A stretch of 64,000 bases of DNA from Segatella baroniae B14 (GCF_022024235.1 NZ_CP091800.1:672001-736000); one strand, 5' to 3'; positions 34,944 through 44,649 are shown, numbered from the stretch's first letter. The notes: generated by a model from the sequence alone, not told the origin. Numbers and translations are program-made.

Positions 34944-36446
34944 ATGAAGGATTCTACATTATACTTACTAGATATAGTTAGATATTATTTGAAGGTTACA
35001 AGAAAGGCCTTCAATGATACCGAATTATGCAAAATATTGTTGTCGGATCCAACTTTTCCTAGCCTCGCTTCGATCTGCCGGACTTTTGAATTCTATGGTT
35101 TCAAAACGGAAGCTTATAAAACTGATAAGACGGATATAGATCAGGTAAAAGATAGAATCATCCACACTTCAAGTCATGGAGGACATTTCTTTATTGTTCT
35201 TAATGTGGGTGAGAATGATGTCACTTTGTTTGATAGTAAGCGATATGTAATATCCAAAGTTCAGTTCTTGAGTCTTTGGGATGGCATTATGTTGGTGATT
35301 AATGCGTCAAAAGATAATAAGGCTAACATAGTGTCGAATGACTTTAAGCATACTTTTATAGTCTTATTATCAATCGTCGTATGCGTAAGTTTCATGCTTC
35401 TTAGTAGTTCATTACTAACTGTAGTCAATATTTTTCTTGATGTTGTCGGGATATATTTGTGTAGGATCCTGATTCGCCGTCGAATTGGTTTTCCACAAAG
35501 CAGTGAATTTTGTAAAATAGGAGAGAAATTTGATTGTGATTATGTCTCATCTAAGCAACCACTATATAATAAGATACCAATTAGCCTAGATGAACTTGGC
35601 TTATTCTATTTTGGGGAAAACTTATTAGTTGGTCTGATAAGCGAGAGTAATATCTTTAACGTTTCTATGTCTTTTATTGCAGCTTTTGTATCTAGCTTGC
35701 TTGCTGCTTATCAAATTATAGGGATAAAGAAATATTGCATATATTGCTTTTGTATTTATGTGATTTGTTTCACGGAAGGATTCTTTACTTACTTTACTAT
35801 AGGTAACCTTTCAGAGTTGGACTTTCCTAAATCTTTGACAATAAATTTGCCTGAAATTCTAATTGCTATAGTAATATGTGTTTTATATACGAAATTGGAA
35901 TGGACAAAGTATAAAAGCTTAGAAAAAAGCATAGAACTATTAAAGATTAAACGGATACCAGACGTATATAGGGCATTGTCTGACAAAAGACCGATATTGG
36001 ATAAAAATCCGTTAAGTGGACTTAAGTACGGAAATGATAAGGCTGCTTGTGAAATAGTTATTTTTGCTAGTTTAAGTTGTAAATATTGTAGAGAAACCAT
36101 TAAGGAAATATCTATACTCATAGAAAAATTCCCCGAAAAATTCAAATGTATGGTTATCTTGACAAAATCTACAGTAGATGGAATTGATTATAGCAAGGAG
36201 TTGTCTTTGGTAGAAGATTATCTTCAAGGACACGTAAACATTAATAATCTTCTTACGAAAGAGTTACCAATAAAAAGGACAGAAGAGATATCTAATACGG
36301 CGAAGAGCTTTGTTGCTAGTATGGATACAGAAATTAGTAATTTCCCAATAACTTCTATTCCGTTTGTTGTTATAAATGGATACAAGATGCCAAATACATA
36401 TAAATTAACTGATTATCAATATATTAACTCCGGAGTATATAAGTAA
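34944..36446 (+). CDS. Inactive-C39/VKOR/thioredoxin fusion (disulfide oxidoreductase for the peptide)
   Basis: 500 residues, visibly A+T-rich compared with the transporter genes. Residues 1-120 are a C39-like fold (LLSDPTFPSLASICRTFEFY; SSHGGHFFIVLNVGENDVTL has the His and Asp) but the catalytic Q-x-x-D-C-G motif is absent, so it may only bind a leader peptide. Residues about 135-320 are a VKOR-type membrane domain with loop cysteines Cys190 and Cys198 and the active CIYC at 265-268. Residues 355-500 are thioredoxin/DsbA-like with CKYC at 379-382. It would make disulfides in the periplasm, with the next gene's three-cysteine peptide as the obvious substrate. Confidence 0.8.
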   Translation: MKDSTLYLLDIVRYYLKVTRKAFNDTELCKILLSDPTFPSLASICRTFEFYGFKTEAYKTDKTDIDQVKDRIIHTSSHGGHFFIVLNVGENDVTLFDSKRYVISKVQFLSLWDGIMLVINASKDNKANIVSNDFKHTFIVLLSIVVCVSFMLLSSSLLTVVNIFLDVVGIYLCRILIRRRIGFPQSSEFCKIGEKFDCDYVSSKQPLYNKIPISLDELGLFYFGENLLVGLISESNIFNVSMSFIAAFVSSLLAAYQIIGIKKYCIYCFCIYVICFTEGFFTYFTIGNLSELDFPKSLTINLPEILIAIVICVLYTKLEWTKYKSLEKSIELLKIKRIPDVYRALSDKRPILDKNPLSGLKYGNDKAACEIVIFASLSCKYCRETIKEISILIEKFPEKFKCMVILTKSTVDGIDYSKELSLVEDYLQGHVNINNLLTKELPIKRTEEISNTAKSFVASMDTEISNFPITSIPFVVINGYKMPNTYKLTDYQYINSGVYK

Positions 36447-36491
36447 TGATCAGTAATATAATAAACATTGTTAAACATAAAATTTAAAGAA

Positions 36492-36650
36492 ATGAAGAAG
36501 TTAGAAATCTCTGAAATGGAAGGAGTGTTTGGAGGCATGAGTGTCGACTGTAAGGCTCTGCAGGCACTTGCAGATGCATATGCAAAAGACGGTGCGACAA
36601 ACAGACAGTGGGACGAATGGTGCGATGCATATGAAGCTCACGGTTGTTAA
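36492..36650 (+). CDS. GG-leader peptide precursor 1 (52 aa)
   Basis: Leader MKKLEISEMEGVFGG (15 residues) ends in a double glycine and matches the Bacteroidales GG-type natural-product precursor pattern (MKKLxxxxMxxVxGG). The 37-residue core has three cysteines (in VDCKAL, EWCDAY and the terminal HGC), two tryptophans and four tyrosine or alanine-rich turns. An in-frame ATG 24 bases upstream would add MLNIKFKE; the shorter form fits the family. It follows the VKOR/thioredoxin gene by 45 bases and a terminator-like hairpin follows it. Predicted to be oxidised by that protein and cleaved by the C39 transporter at 40052. Confidence 0.8.
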   Translation: MKKLEISEMEGVFGGMSVDCKALQALADAYAKDGATNRQWDEWCDAYEAHGC

Positions 36651-36659
36651 ATGATTTTG

Positions 36660-36695
36660 TATCACTCCTGAACTATCTATGGCTCGGGGGTGATA
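36660..36695 (+). terminator. Terminator or attenuator after precursor 1
   Basis: A 12-bp stem (36660-36671 with 36684-36695, two G-U pairs) followed by TTTCTATTTTGTT. It lies 9 bases after the precursor stop and 24 before the GLPGLI gene, so it would favour precursor over export-gene transcript. Confidence 0.7.
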
Positions 36696-36719
36696 TTTCT
36701 ATTTTGTTAATTATGTACT

Positions 36720-37481
36720 ATGACCCATACTAAGATAATAGTATTGATATTGCTCCTTTTCCCAATGGCCTTGATGGCACAGCAGACGCATGTACTGGAG
36801 CCAAGCATCATGGAAGTGGCTTACCATGAAATATCCGGCAAATACAATGATGACTACGCGTTGCGTGTGGGACAATCAATGAGCCAATATTTCAGTTATC
36901 ATAAACTGCGCGATGACTCATTAAGCAGCAATGCACAGACCTCCATGATCATTCTTCAGGAATTGCTTGATGAGGCAAACAACAGAAATGATGCCTCCAA
37001 GCAAAGGGCGAGTGGTCCGGACCACGGCGACTATTTCTATAGAAGCCAAGCCAACAATACCTTTGACACATATACCAGTTTTATGGGACAAGGGTATAAG
37101 ATAACTGAACCTATAACCGTACAGGATTGGAACATCGTCACGGACAGCACACGCCAGATTCTTGGCTACAACTGCTGCATGGCTACGACAACCTTCCGTG
37201 GCAGACAGTGGACGGCTTATTATACAGAGGACATTCCCGTGCCGTTAGGACCTTGGAAGCTGGGTGGTCTGCCAGGATTAATATTGTTTGCGGAAGTCAA
37301 AGGATTCATCACAATTGAAGCTTCTGGCATTAAGACCAAGAGTACATCGCCCGTCACTTTCTATAACTTCCTGAACAAAAAATACGAAGCCATTCAGCGA
37401 GACGTTTACATCAAAAAAAGAAGCAATCCCAAGGCATACCCCAAGAACACGATTGTGACCCCACAAATGGAACTGCAATGA
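36720..37481 (+). CDS. GLPGLI-family periplasmic protein
   Basis: 253 residues: signal peptide ending LMAQQ, and the hallmark GPWKLGGLPGLIL near residue 178-190. GLPGLI proteins occur beside outer-membrane barrels and peptide exporters in Bacteroidetes; their biochemical role is not known. It overlaps the barrel gene by 4 bases (ATGA), suggesting they act together. Confidence 0.9.
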   Translation: MTHTKIIVLILLLFPMALMAQQTHVLEPSIMEVAYHEISGKYNDDYALRVGQSMSQYFSYHKLRDDSLSSNAQTSMIILQELLDEANNRNDASKQRASGPDHGDYFYRSQANNTFDTYTSFMGQGYKITEPITVQDWNIVTDSTRQILGYNCCMATTTFRGRQWTAYYTEDIPVPLGPWKLGGLPGLILFAEVKGFITIEASGIKTKSTSPVTFYNFLNKKYEAIQRDVYIKKRSNPKAYPKNTIVTPQMELQ

Positions 37482-40048
37482 AGATGTTGAAGATTATCTG
37501 TTTGCTCATCTTTCTGTCAGCCTTGTCAGTTTCCGCACAGACTGTTGTCACAGGCAAGATCGTGGATAGCAATGGGGAGGCAGTACCGTCAGTGATAGTT
37601 AAACGTTACATTGCTGGTCACAAGATGCGTGGATATACCTGCAGTAGCAGTGATGGTTCGTTCTGTATTAAGGCGGAGATTGGCGATATGCTGGAATTCA
37701 GCATGCTCGGCTTCAAAAGCCAACGTATTGAGATAGAGGGTGGCATGAAGCCTCTGATTGTAAAGATGAGCGATGATGCAATTAAATTAAAAGAAGTTAC
37801 TGTAAAGTCGGACAAAGTGCACGAGCATGGCGACACCATATCTTATATTGTAGGTGCTTACGCCAACGGCAATGACCGGAGTATCGGCGACGTGATTGCG
37901 AAGATACCCGGTTTCGACGTGGACAAGTCAACAGGAAAAATCTCTTATGAGGGCAAGCCGATCAGCAAGTTCTATATAGAAGGCCTTGACATGCTTGGCG
38001 GTAAGTACGGTACAGCCACCAACACGCTACCGCAGGGCGAGGTGGGCTCTGTGCAGGTCTTGCGCAACCATAAACCCATCCGAGTACTGGAAGACTTCAC
38101 GTTTACGGACGATGCCGCCGTGAACATCAAGATGAAGAGCAGTGCCAAGAGCCATTGGGTGACATCGTGGAAGGCCGGCGGAGGATATGGCAGTGCACAC
38201 GACGGCTATGACAAAGGCAGATGGCTCTTCGAGGGATTCGGCTTGAGGTTGAAGTCGGACCTACAGACGATGCTGACCTACAAGACCAACAATACGGGTA
38301 CGGATGTCAGCCGTGAGTCGACAAGCCTATTCAGTCTTGACGAATTAATGGGTGAGCAACCTAAGAGTTTCATTAGGCTCTCCGTTCCCACAGCGTCAGG
38401 TCTTTCCCGTGAACGCAGTCTGCTGAACCGTAGCCATGCCTTTACGGCGAATGTCATGAAACGTATCAGCGAGGATTCACAGATAAACTTCCAACTTGTC
38501 TACAACAACGAGCGGGACAAGGCATGGGGAAGTCAACGGACGGAGTATGTCCTGACGGATGGCAACCGTATCATCAACAATGATCTGTCGTGGCGGTCGA
38601 ACAGCAACAATTTTTATGCCCTGCTGAAATACGAGCATAACTCTGCGAAGAGCTATCTTCGCAACTCGCTCTCCAGCGACATGACGTGGCTGTCGCAGCA
38701 TCTCAGTGAGACAGGTACGCACTCGCATGCTCAGCACTCACTGCTGCCGGTGTTTGACTTCCGCGACAATCTCTACGTCATCCGCCGGTATGGCAACACG
38801 CTCGTCTCCTTCTACTCCAACAACAGTGTTCAGCAGCGTCCTCAGCATCTGTATGTCGACTCCACCAAGCAGCAGAACTTGTTACAGCGGTTCTACTCCA
38901 CCGACACGTATGCTTCCGGTGGATGGAAGTTGGGACTGCTTAGCCTAAGCATGAAGTTTGGTGTAAAAGGTTTGCTGCGCTACCTCACAGCCAATGCCTA
39001 CGGCCTGCCGGACTCCATTGGCACGACAACCGGAAAGAGTCATTTTGGCTATGCCAAGCTATATGCCAGTCCGCAACTGGAGTACAACGCCAATGATTTC
39101 AAATTATCTCTTTCCGCACCTGTTGAAAGCTCGCATTACAAATACAGTGAGGACACAGGCAGAAACCGATTAGACATTTCTCCGTCGCTGCATATCCGTT
39201 GGGATGCCACCTCTCGGATCACCATGAACGTTCACGGCAGCTATAGCGTAGAGCCGCTGGACTTCAACCGCTTCTATGGCTCACTGATCATGCAGGACTA
39301 TCTCTATCTTAACCAAGGCTATGCCGGATATGATGTAGCCAAGAGTAAGACGGTAAGCTATTCGCTATTTTACCGCAACAGCTTGAAGGGCACGCATTTC
39401 ATGGGTCGCGTCTCCCGCTCGTTCGACACCACGCCGTATACCTTGTCGCGCGAGTTCTCCGGTGAATATATCATCATAGGAACGATTCCCGTCAAGACGA
39501 ACAGCAACAGTTGGAACTCTACGCTGATGTATCAGCAAGGACTGTCCTTCCTCAACGGAAAGTTCACCTTTCGCGGACTCTACAGCCACACGGACTTGAA
39601 GATGTATCAGGACGGTAGCGTTTCGCCGGCAAAATACAATGCACTCAGCACCAAGGCATCGCTGTATCTTTCCCCTTACACCGGCATGTCCATCGACTAT
39701 TCTGTGCAATACGCCTACGACGACATGCTGCCTGAGAACGGCAACAAATCTTCGTTCAACAACTGGCAGCACACGGCAAAGATCATCATACCCGCCGGCA
39801 AACTGCGTTTTACCCTCAAGGGTGAATATGACCACAATCAGCTGATGCCGTCGAAATACAAGGACATCTTCTTTGCCGACGCAATCATCGGACTCACATC
39901 CAGACATATCGACTATGAATTGGGCCTGAGTAATCTGCTTAACGAGAAGTCCTATGTCCGTTCCACCGTTGCCAACCTCACAAAGATGCGCTCTGAGACC
40001 ATCCTTCGAGGTCGGGAGTTATTACTGACACTTGTGTATAAACCATAA
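37478..40048 (+). CDS. Outer-membrane beta-barrel protein with carboxypeptidase-like N-domain, module B
   Basis: 856 residues: signal peptide (ending VSAQ), carboxypeptidase-regulatory-like domain (GKIVDSNGEAVPSVIVKRYI then FSMLGFKSQRIEIEGG), plug-like region (GDVIAKIPGFDVDKSTGKIS then YIEGLDMLGGKYGTATNTL), and barrel. It starts inside the GLPGLI stop and is followed 3 bases later by the exporter. This coupling suggests that it is the outer-membrane gate for the peptide, either outward or for re-uptake; there is no TolC gene nearby. Confidence 0.85.
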   Translation: MKMLKIICLLIFLSALSVSAQTVVTGKIVDSNGEAVPSVIVKRYIAGHKMRGYTCSSSDGSFCIKAEIGDMLEFSMLGFKSQRIEIEGGMKPLIVKMSDDAIKLKEVTVKSDKVHEHGDTISYIVGAYANGNDRSIGDVIAKIPGFDVDKSTGKISYEGKPISKFYIEGLDMLGGKYGTATNTLPQGEVGSVQVLRNHKPIRVLEDFTFTDDAAVNIKMKSSAKSHWVTSWKAGGGYGSAHDGYDKGRWLFEGFGLRLKSDLQTMLTYKTNNTGTDVSRESTSLFSLDELMGEQPKSFIRLSVPTASGLSRERSLLNRSHAFTANVMKRISEDSQINFQLVYNNERDKAWGSQRTEYVLTDGNRIINNDLSWRSNSNNFYALLKYEHNSAKSYLRNSLSSDMTWLSQHLSETGTHSHAQHSLLPVFDFRDNLYVIRRYGNTLVSFYSNNSVQQRPQHLYVDSTKQQNLLQRFYSTDTYASGGWKLGLLSLSMKFGVKGLLRYLTANAYGLPDSIGTTTGKSHFGYAKLYASPQLEYNANDFKLSLSAPVESSHYKYSEDTGRNRLDISPSLHIRWDATSRITMNVHGSYSVEPLDFNRFYGSLIMQDYLYLNQGYAGYDVAKSKTVSYSLFYRNSLKGTHFMGRVSRSFDTTPYTLSREFSGEYIIIGTIPVKTNSNSWNSTLMYQQGLSFLNGKFTFRGLYSHTDLKMYQDGSVSPAKYNALSTKASLYLSPYTGMSIDYSVQYAYDDMLPENGNKSSFNNWQHTAKIIIPAGKLRFTLKGEYDHNQLMPSKYKDIFFADAIIGLTSRHIDYELGLSNLLNEKSYVRSTVANLTKMRSETILRGRELLLTLVYKP

Positions 40049-40051
40049 TAT

Positions 40052-42247
40052 ATGGAACTGATAAAACAATACGATTCCATGCAGTGTGGCATTGCATGTC
40101 TGCAAATGGTTTGCAGACATTATGGCCGGAGTTATTCATCGAAACAAGTATCCTCGTTGTGTTTTCCTACCAGAGAAGGTGCTTCTTTACTCGGATTGAA
40201 CGATGCTGCCATTACTTTGGGATTTCATACTGTTAGTGCAAGGGCTGAAGTGAATGAGCTCTGTAATCAGCCATTGCCTTGCATTCTTCATTGGAATCAA
40301 AACCACTTTGTGGTTCTCTATAGAGTCAGTAAAGGCAAGAAGTTCTATGTCGCTGACCCTGGCAAAGGCCTTGTAAAATATAATCTTGAAGAGTTCAAAA
40401 GCCACTGGATCAGCACACGGTCTAACGGGGAAGAGAAGGGTATAGCTATGTTCTTGGAGCCAACACCTGCTTTCTACTCACACAAGAACGAGGAAGAAAA
40501 GGAAGAAGATAAGAATCCACGGTCGTTCCGCTTTCTCTTCGGCTATGTGAAGAAGTACAAGCGCTATTTCGGACAAATAGTGCTTGGGCTTATCGTGGGC
40601 AGCCTCTTGCAGCTCGTCCTTCCGTTCCTCACGCAGTCCATCGTCGACGTGGGCATCAAGAACCAGAACCTTGGCTTCATTTGGCTGATACTGCTCGGTC
40701 AGCTGATGCTCACCTTCAGCCGTACGGCCATCGACTTCATCCGCCGATGGCTGTTGCTGCATATCTCCATGCGCATCAACATCTCGTTGGTGAGCGACTT
40801 CTTTATCAAACTGTTGAAACTGCCGATGTCTTTCTTCGACACTAAGCTCATGGGCGACCTCATGCAGCGGATGAACGACCACAGCCGCGTGAACAACTTC
40901 CTCACCAGCCAGGCACTGAGTGTGACCTTCGCCATGCTCACTTTCGTAGTATTTACGGTGGTGCTGCTGTTCTACAACAAACTCATCTTTGCCATCTTCC
41001 TTGCGGGTAGTCTGCTCTACGGCCTTTGGATGACACTTTTCCTGCGCCGCCGCAAGGTGCTGGACTATGAGCTCTTCGAGCAGCAGGCCATCAACAACAA
41101 CAAGACCTACGAGTTCATCACGTCCATGCAAGAAATCAAGCTTCAGGACTGTGAACAGCGCCGTCGGTGGGAATGGGAAGACACGCAGGTAGACCTCTTC
41201 AACGTGCAGATGAAGTCGCTGAAGCTGCAGCAGACGCAGGAGGCCGGCAGTATCCTCATCAACGAGGTGAAGAACATCGTCATCACCGTAGTGGCAGCCG
41301 CTGCCGTCATCCACGGACAGATGACACTCGGCATGATGCTCGCCGTGCAGTATATCATCGGGCAGCTCAATTCGCCCGTTGAACAGCTTATGAACTTTTT
41401 CTACTCCCTGCAGGACGTGAGAATCAGCCTGGAGCGCATCAATGAGATCCACCGCGCCGAGGACGAGAACGGGAAGAATGACCTCAGAACCTCGCTGTCC
41501 GACAACAGCAAGGGCATCGACATCGAGGGCATCATGTTCAAGTATGACCCTCACGCCTTGCGCAAGACCTTGGACGACGTGACGATACGCATCCCCGAGG
41601 GAAAGGTGACGGCCATCGTCGGAGCCTCGGGCAGCGGCAAGACCACGCTCGTCAAGCTTATGCTCGGATACTATCCCGTCTTGGAGGGTCAAATCAATAT
41701 TGGAGGCACGGACATCAACACGCTCAACAAGAAATGGTGGCGCCGCCAGTGCGGTGTGGTCATGCAGGACGGTGTCATCTTCTCGGAGTCTATAGCAAGA
41801 AATATCGCTGTTGACGATGGCGACATCGACAAGGAACGTTTGTTGAAGGCCGCACGGATAGCGTGCATCCACGACTATGTGATGTCGCTGCCACTGAAGT
41901 ACAACACGAAGATAGGCCGTGACGGCGTGGGACTGAGCCAGGGGCAGCGGCAACGCATCCTCATCGCCCGTGCGGTGTACAAGAATCCCGACTACATCTT
42001 CCTCGACGAAGCCACCAACTCGCTTGATGCCAACAACGAGCGGGCCATCGTGGAGAACCTCGATACGTTCTACCGTGGCAAGACCGTCGTCATCGTCGCC
42101 CACCGCCTGAGCACGGTCAGGAATGCCGACCAGATTGTCGTCATCGACCATGGCAAGGTCGTCGAGACGGGCAACCACGATACGCTGACAGCAAAACGCG
42201 GTGCATATTATAATCTTGTCAAGAACCAGTTAGAATTGGGGAACTGA
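40052..42247 (+). CDS. C39-peptidase ABC exporter (PCAT) for GG-leader peptides
   Basis: 731 residues in the usual order. Peptidase: Gln6, Cys12 (YDSMQCGIACLQM), His85 (LHWNQNHFVVL), Asp102 (VADPGKG), all present. Membrane domain about 160-440. ATPase: Walker A VGASGSGKTT near 526, signature LSQGQRQR near 628, Walker B YIFLDEATN near 647. It cleaves after GG leaders while exporting the core. It is the only intact such transporter here, so it probably serves both precursors 1 and 2. The N-terminal third is more A+T-rich than the rest, which changes near codon 145 and suggests a mosaic. Confidence 0.95.
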   Translation: MELIKQYDSMQCGIACLQMVCRHYGRSYSSKQVSSLCFPTREGASLLGLNDAAITLGFHTVSARAEVNELCNQPLPCILHWNQNHFVVLYRVSKGKKFYVADPGKGLVKYNLEEFKSHWISTRSNGEEKGIAMFLEPTPAFYSHKNEEEKEEDKNPRSFRFLFGYVKKYKRYFGQIVLGLIVGSLLQLVLPFLTQSIVDVGIKNQNLGFIWLILLGQLMLTFSRTAIDFIRRWLLLHISMRINISLVSDFFIKLLKLPMSFFDTKLMGDLMQRMNDHSRVNNFLTSQALSVTFAMLTFVVFTVVLLFYNKLIFAIFLAGSLLYGLWMTLFLRRRKVLDYELFEQQAINNNKTYEFITSMQEIKLQDCEQRRRWEWEDTQVDLFNVQMKSLKLQQTQEAGSILINEVKNIVITVVAAAAVIHGQMTLGMMLAVQYIIGQLNSPVEQLMNFFYSLQDVRISLERINEIHRAEDENGKNDLRTSLSDNSKGIDIEGIMFKYDPHALRKTLDDVTIRIPEGKVTAIVGASGSGKTTLVKLMLGYYPVLEGQINIGGTDINTLNKKWWRRQCGVVMQDGVIFSESIARNIAVDDGDIDKERLLKAARIACIHDYVMSLPLKYNTKIGRDGVGLSQGQRQRILIARAVYKNPDYIFLDEATNSLDANNERAIVENLDTFYRGKTVVIVAHRLSTVRNADQIVVIDHGKVVETGNHDTLTAKRGAYYNLVKNQLELGN

Positions 42248-42323
42248 CGAAAGTCATCTGCTATCGCTTAGCAGAAGAGCAAGCGAAAAAAGATACAACC
42301 AACCGCAACGAAGATTTTAAGAT

Positions 42324-42797
42324 ATGGACAACAACAAGAATGAAACAGACAACATAGAATTGCGGAGCGAGAAGGTGCGTCACATCATCGGGCTGGTGCC
42401 TCCAGCCCTTGTGCGGACCGGCACGAAGGTCATTACCCTTGTCGTCATTGCCCTTGCCATCGCTTTCTACACCATCCGCTATCCCATCACGATTGAGGCG
42501 CAGGGAAAGGTAACGAGCAACGATTCGGTAGAGTTCCTTGTTCCTTACAAATACCTCTATCTCTTTGATGAGCCGCGCACGGCACGCATCACCTTAGAAG
42601 GGCAGGACAATGACGATGCCCCAATTGTGTGTCCCATCACCAGCCACAACGACAAGCTGCTGGTCGTAGACGGAAACCATTATTTTACCGCTAAGACCCA
42701 CATCCCTTCTAATGGCAGCAACTCTCAGTCAGAATTGAAGGTCTCTGCCCGTATCGTTATCAGCGACAAGACGCTGTGGCAGCAAGTATTCAAGTAA
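42324..42797 (+). CDS. Short HlyD-like membrane-fusion protein
   Basis: 157 residues. The N-terminus has the RSEKVRHIIGLVPPALVRTG run typical of Bacteroidetes HlyD proteins, then a membrane span (VITLVVIALAIAFYTI) and a beta-barrel-like end (IEAQGKVTSNDSVEFLVPYK). Normal HlyD proteins of this type have about 400 residues with a coiled-coil hairpin, which is missing here without any sign of a stop or frameshift. It lies 76 bases after the exporter. It could be a cut-down fusion protein or a fragment of one. Confidence 0.65.
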   Translation: MDNNKNETDNIELRSEKVRHIIGLVPPALVRTGTKVITLVVIALAIAFYTIRYPITIEAQGKVTSNDSVEFLVPYKYLYLFDEPRTARITLEGQDNDDAPIVCPITSHNDKLLVVDGNHYFTAKTHIPSNGSNSQSELKVSARIVISDKTLWQQVFK

Positions 42798-42812
42798 AGT
42801 TGTGCAAATTAA

Positions 42813-42824
42813 AGAAATAGACAT
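42813..42824 (+). promoter_or_regulatory. AGAAATAGACAT element 1, right copy
   Basis: Exact copy of the element at 32720. The leader after it carries an additional TTTTTGCG-like insertion of about 9 bases, which may alter promoter spacing. Confidence 0.45.
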
Positions 42825-42877
42825 CCTTTATTTTCTGCATTGACAATTTTTGCGTTTTTTGCCTAAATTCCAGACTC

Positions 42878-44479
42878 ATGAATAACAAAAGTCTTATCAT
42901 ATTACTTGTGTTGGCTGTGTTTCTTGTTACGGGTTGCAAGGAAAAACACAACAAAGCTATTGACATAGCATACCAACTAACGGCAACAGTACCGGATAGT
43001 TCCTTGTCGGTACTTAATGGAGTTAACCAGGCAAAACTTGGTAAAGCCGAAATGGCGCGGTATGCCCTTGTCTACACCATAGCACAGGACAAGAGCGGGC
43101 TGGATGTTGACAACGATTCTTTGTTAAGGACAGCCTACACCTATTATAATAATCAAGAGGATGACTCGCTCTATGCCAAGTGCGAGTACTACATGGGCAA
43201 ATACTACATGCTCAACGACAGCACAGAACTGGCTATGGACTGTTTGCAGAAGGCAGCAGATGTTTCTGAAAAGAATGGGGACAGATATACACAATGTATG
43301 GCATTGGAAAAATACTCTCGAGTGCTAAGGCAAACAAATCCTCGAAAGGCTGTAGAAGTGGCAAGGCATGCAGAAACGACATACTCAAGTATACCAGAAG
43401 CCTCAAAGTCAAATATAGTTTACACGAAACTAAACGTAAGTATGTGTTTACTTTTCGCTGATAGTGTAAACGAAGCGGAGAAGAAATGCAAAGAAGCCAT
43501 GTCTGTAGCCTATGAGGTAAAAGATTCAGGCATCCTTTCTGATGTTTATCAAGACATGGCTTCTGTTTTGGCAGAAAAGAAGAACTACAAAGAATCTTTA
43601 TGGTACTCCTATCAATCGTGCAAACTTGACAATGCAGATCAATCATCCAAAATGCTAAATCTGGCTTGGTCTTATCTGAATGCTGACTCAATTAAACAAT
43701 GTAATGCCCTTCTGAACACAATACAAACAGAAAATCTCTCAGAGTTATACACAGCTTATTATATACGACATTTAGCTGCGATAAAGGAGCACGATTATTC
43801 TAAAGCTGTTTCATTGGCGGACTCTGCATATCACTATATAGAAGAAATGTATGGAAAAGAGCTTAACGATAAGGAAAAGTACAATAAATCCTTGGTTGTT
43901 GCTCAATACGAAAAATGCATCAGCGAGGGGAGGGCTCATCTGCTTACATGGCTCGTTTCTTTGATCGTTTTTTCAGCAATCGCAGTTATAGCTTTTATTT
44001 TATATGCATATCGACAGTATAAACAGAGAGCAGAATGGAAGATTCAACGTGAGCAAGAAAAGCGTGAAATGGAGGAGAAAATGTATGAGGAAGAAATGCA
44101 TCATAAGGAAATTCAGCTTTCAACGATGCGCAGCTATCTGCTCAAGAAAATCAATATAGCACAAAGGATAGAAAAAATTCGTGGAAACAAGAAGAACATC
44201 GTCGTTCTAACGGAGGAGGATTGGGAAGAAATTAAGATGTTTGTTGATAATGTGGAGGGTAATTTCATATCAAGGCTAAAGAAGCGATATCCAAAATTAA
44301 GCGATGAAGATATTAAGTTCATGATTCTTATTCGCCTCAAAATGTCTTCCAAGGCTATGGGATTGATTTACAATATCAGTGAAAAGTCAATTCGTCAGAA
44401 GCTGTTCGTGTATAAGTCAAAAGTTGGCTTGGAGGGTAAGAACAGCCCATCATTGAGGTCTTTTATTGAAGCTTTTTGA
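42878..44479 (+). CDS. Lipoprotein-type TPR sensor with cytoplasmic HTH domain (module C regulator)
   Basis: 533 residues, near-identical to the module B regulator at 32776 (a single residue difference, V at position 37), with the same lipobox, TPR region, membrane span, coiled coil and LuxR-like helix-turn-helix. Two virtually identical regulators would read the same signal and bind the same sites, so modules B and C are probably co-regulated. The very high identity implies recent duplication or gene conversion. Confidence 0.85.
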   Translation: MNNKSLIILLVLAVFLVTGCKEKHNKAIDIAYQLTATVPDSSLSVLNGVNQAKLGKAEMARYALVYTIAQDKSGLDVDNDSLLRTAYTYYNNQEDDSLYAKCEYYMGKYYMLNDSTELAMDCLQKAADVSEKNGDRYTQCMALEKYSRVLRQTNPRKAVEVARHAETTYSSIPEASKSNIVYTKLNVSMCLLFADSVNEAEKKCKEAMSVAYEVKDSGILSDVYQDMASVLAEKKNYKESLWYSYQSCKLDNADQSSKMLNLAWSYLNADSIKQCNALLNTIQTENLSELYTAYYIRHLAAIKEHDYSKAVSLADSAYHYIEEMYGKELNDKEKYNKSLVVAQYEKCISEGRAHLLTWLVSLIVFSAIAVIAFILYAYRQYKQRAEWKIQREQEKREMEEKMYEEEMHHKEIQLSTMRSYLLKKINIAQRIEKIRGNKKNIVVLTEEDWEEIKMFVDNVEGNFISRLKKRYPKLSDEDIKFMILIRLKMSSKAMGLIYNISEKSIRQKLFVYKSKVGLEGKNSPSLRSFIEAF

Positions 44480-44492
44480 AGCCCTAAAATGA

Positions 44493-44582
44493 AGAAATAG
44501 ACATCGAAAACAGGGGGTGGTATAGTTAATTTGCTGAATATCAATACTTTTTGTTGATTTTTATAATTGGAGAAATAGACAT
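44493..44582 (+). promoter_or_regulatory. Paired AGAAATAGACAT elements before DUF3244 gene, right copy
   Basis: Exact copies at 44493-44504 and 44571-44582, same spacing as in the left copy. Confidence 0.5.
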
Positions 44583-44588
44583 AAAATA

Positions 44589-44620
44589 TTTCGAGGCTTA
44601 GAATAAACAGTCTAACTTTG
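44589..44620 (+). promoter_or_regulatory. Promoter of module C
   Basis: TTTC (44589-44592), 20-base spacer, TAACTTTG (44613-44620), identical to the module B promoter. Confidence 0.6.
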
Positions 44621-44649
44621 CCAATCGGAAACAATAAACACGGACAATT

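Noticed and set aside
40478..42178. 566-codon minus-strand ORF
   Set aside because: It is the antisense of the well-supported C39 exporter, with His/Val-rich composition typical of a shadow frame.
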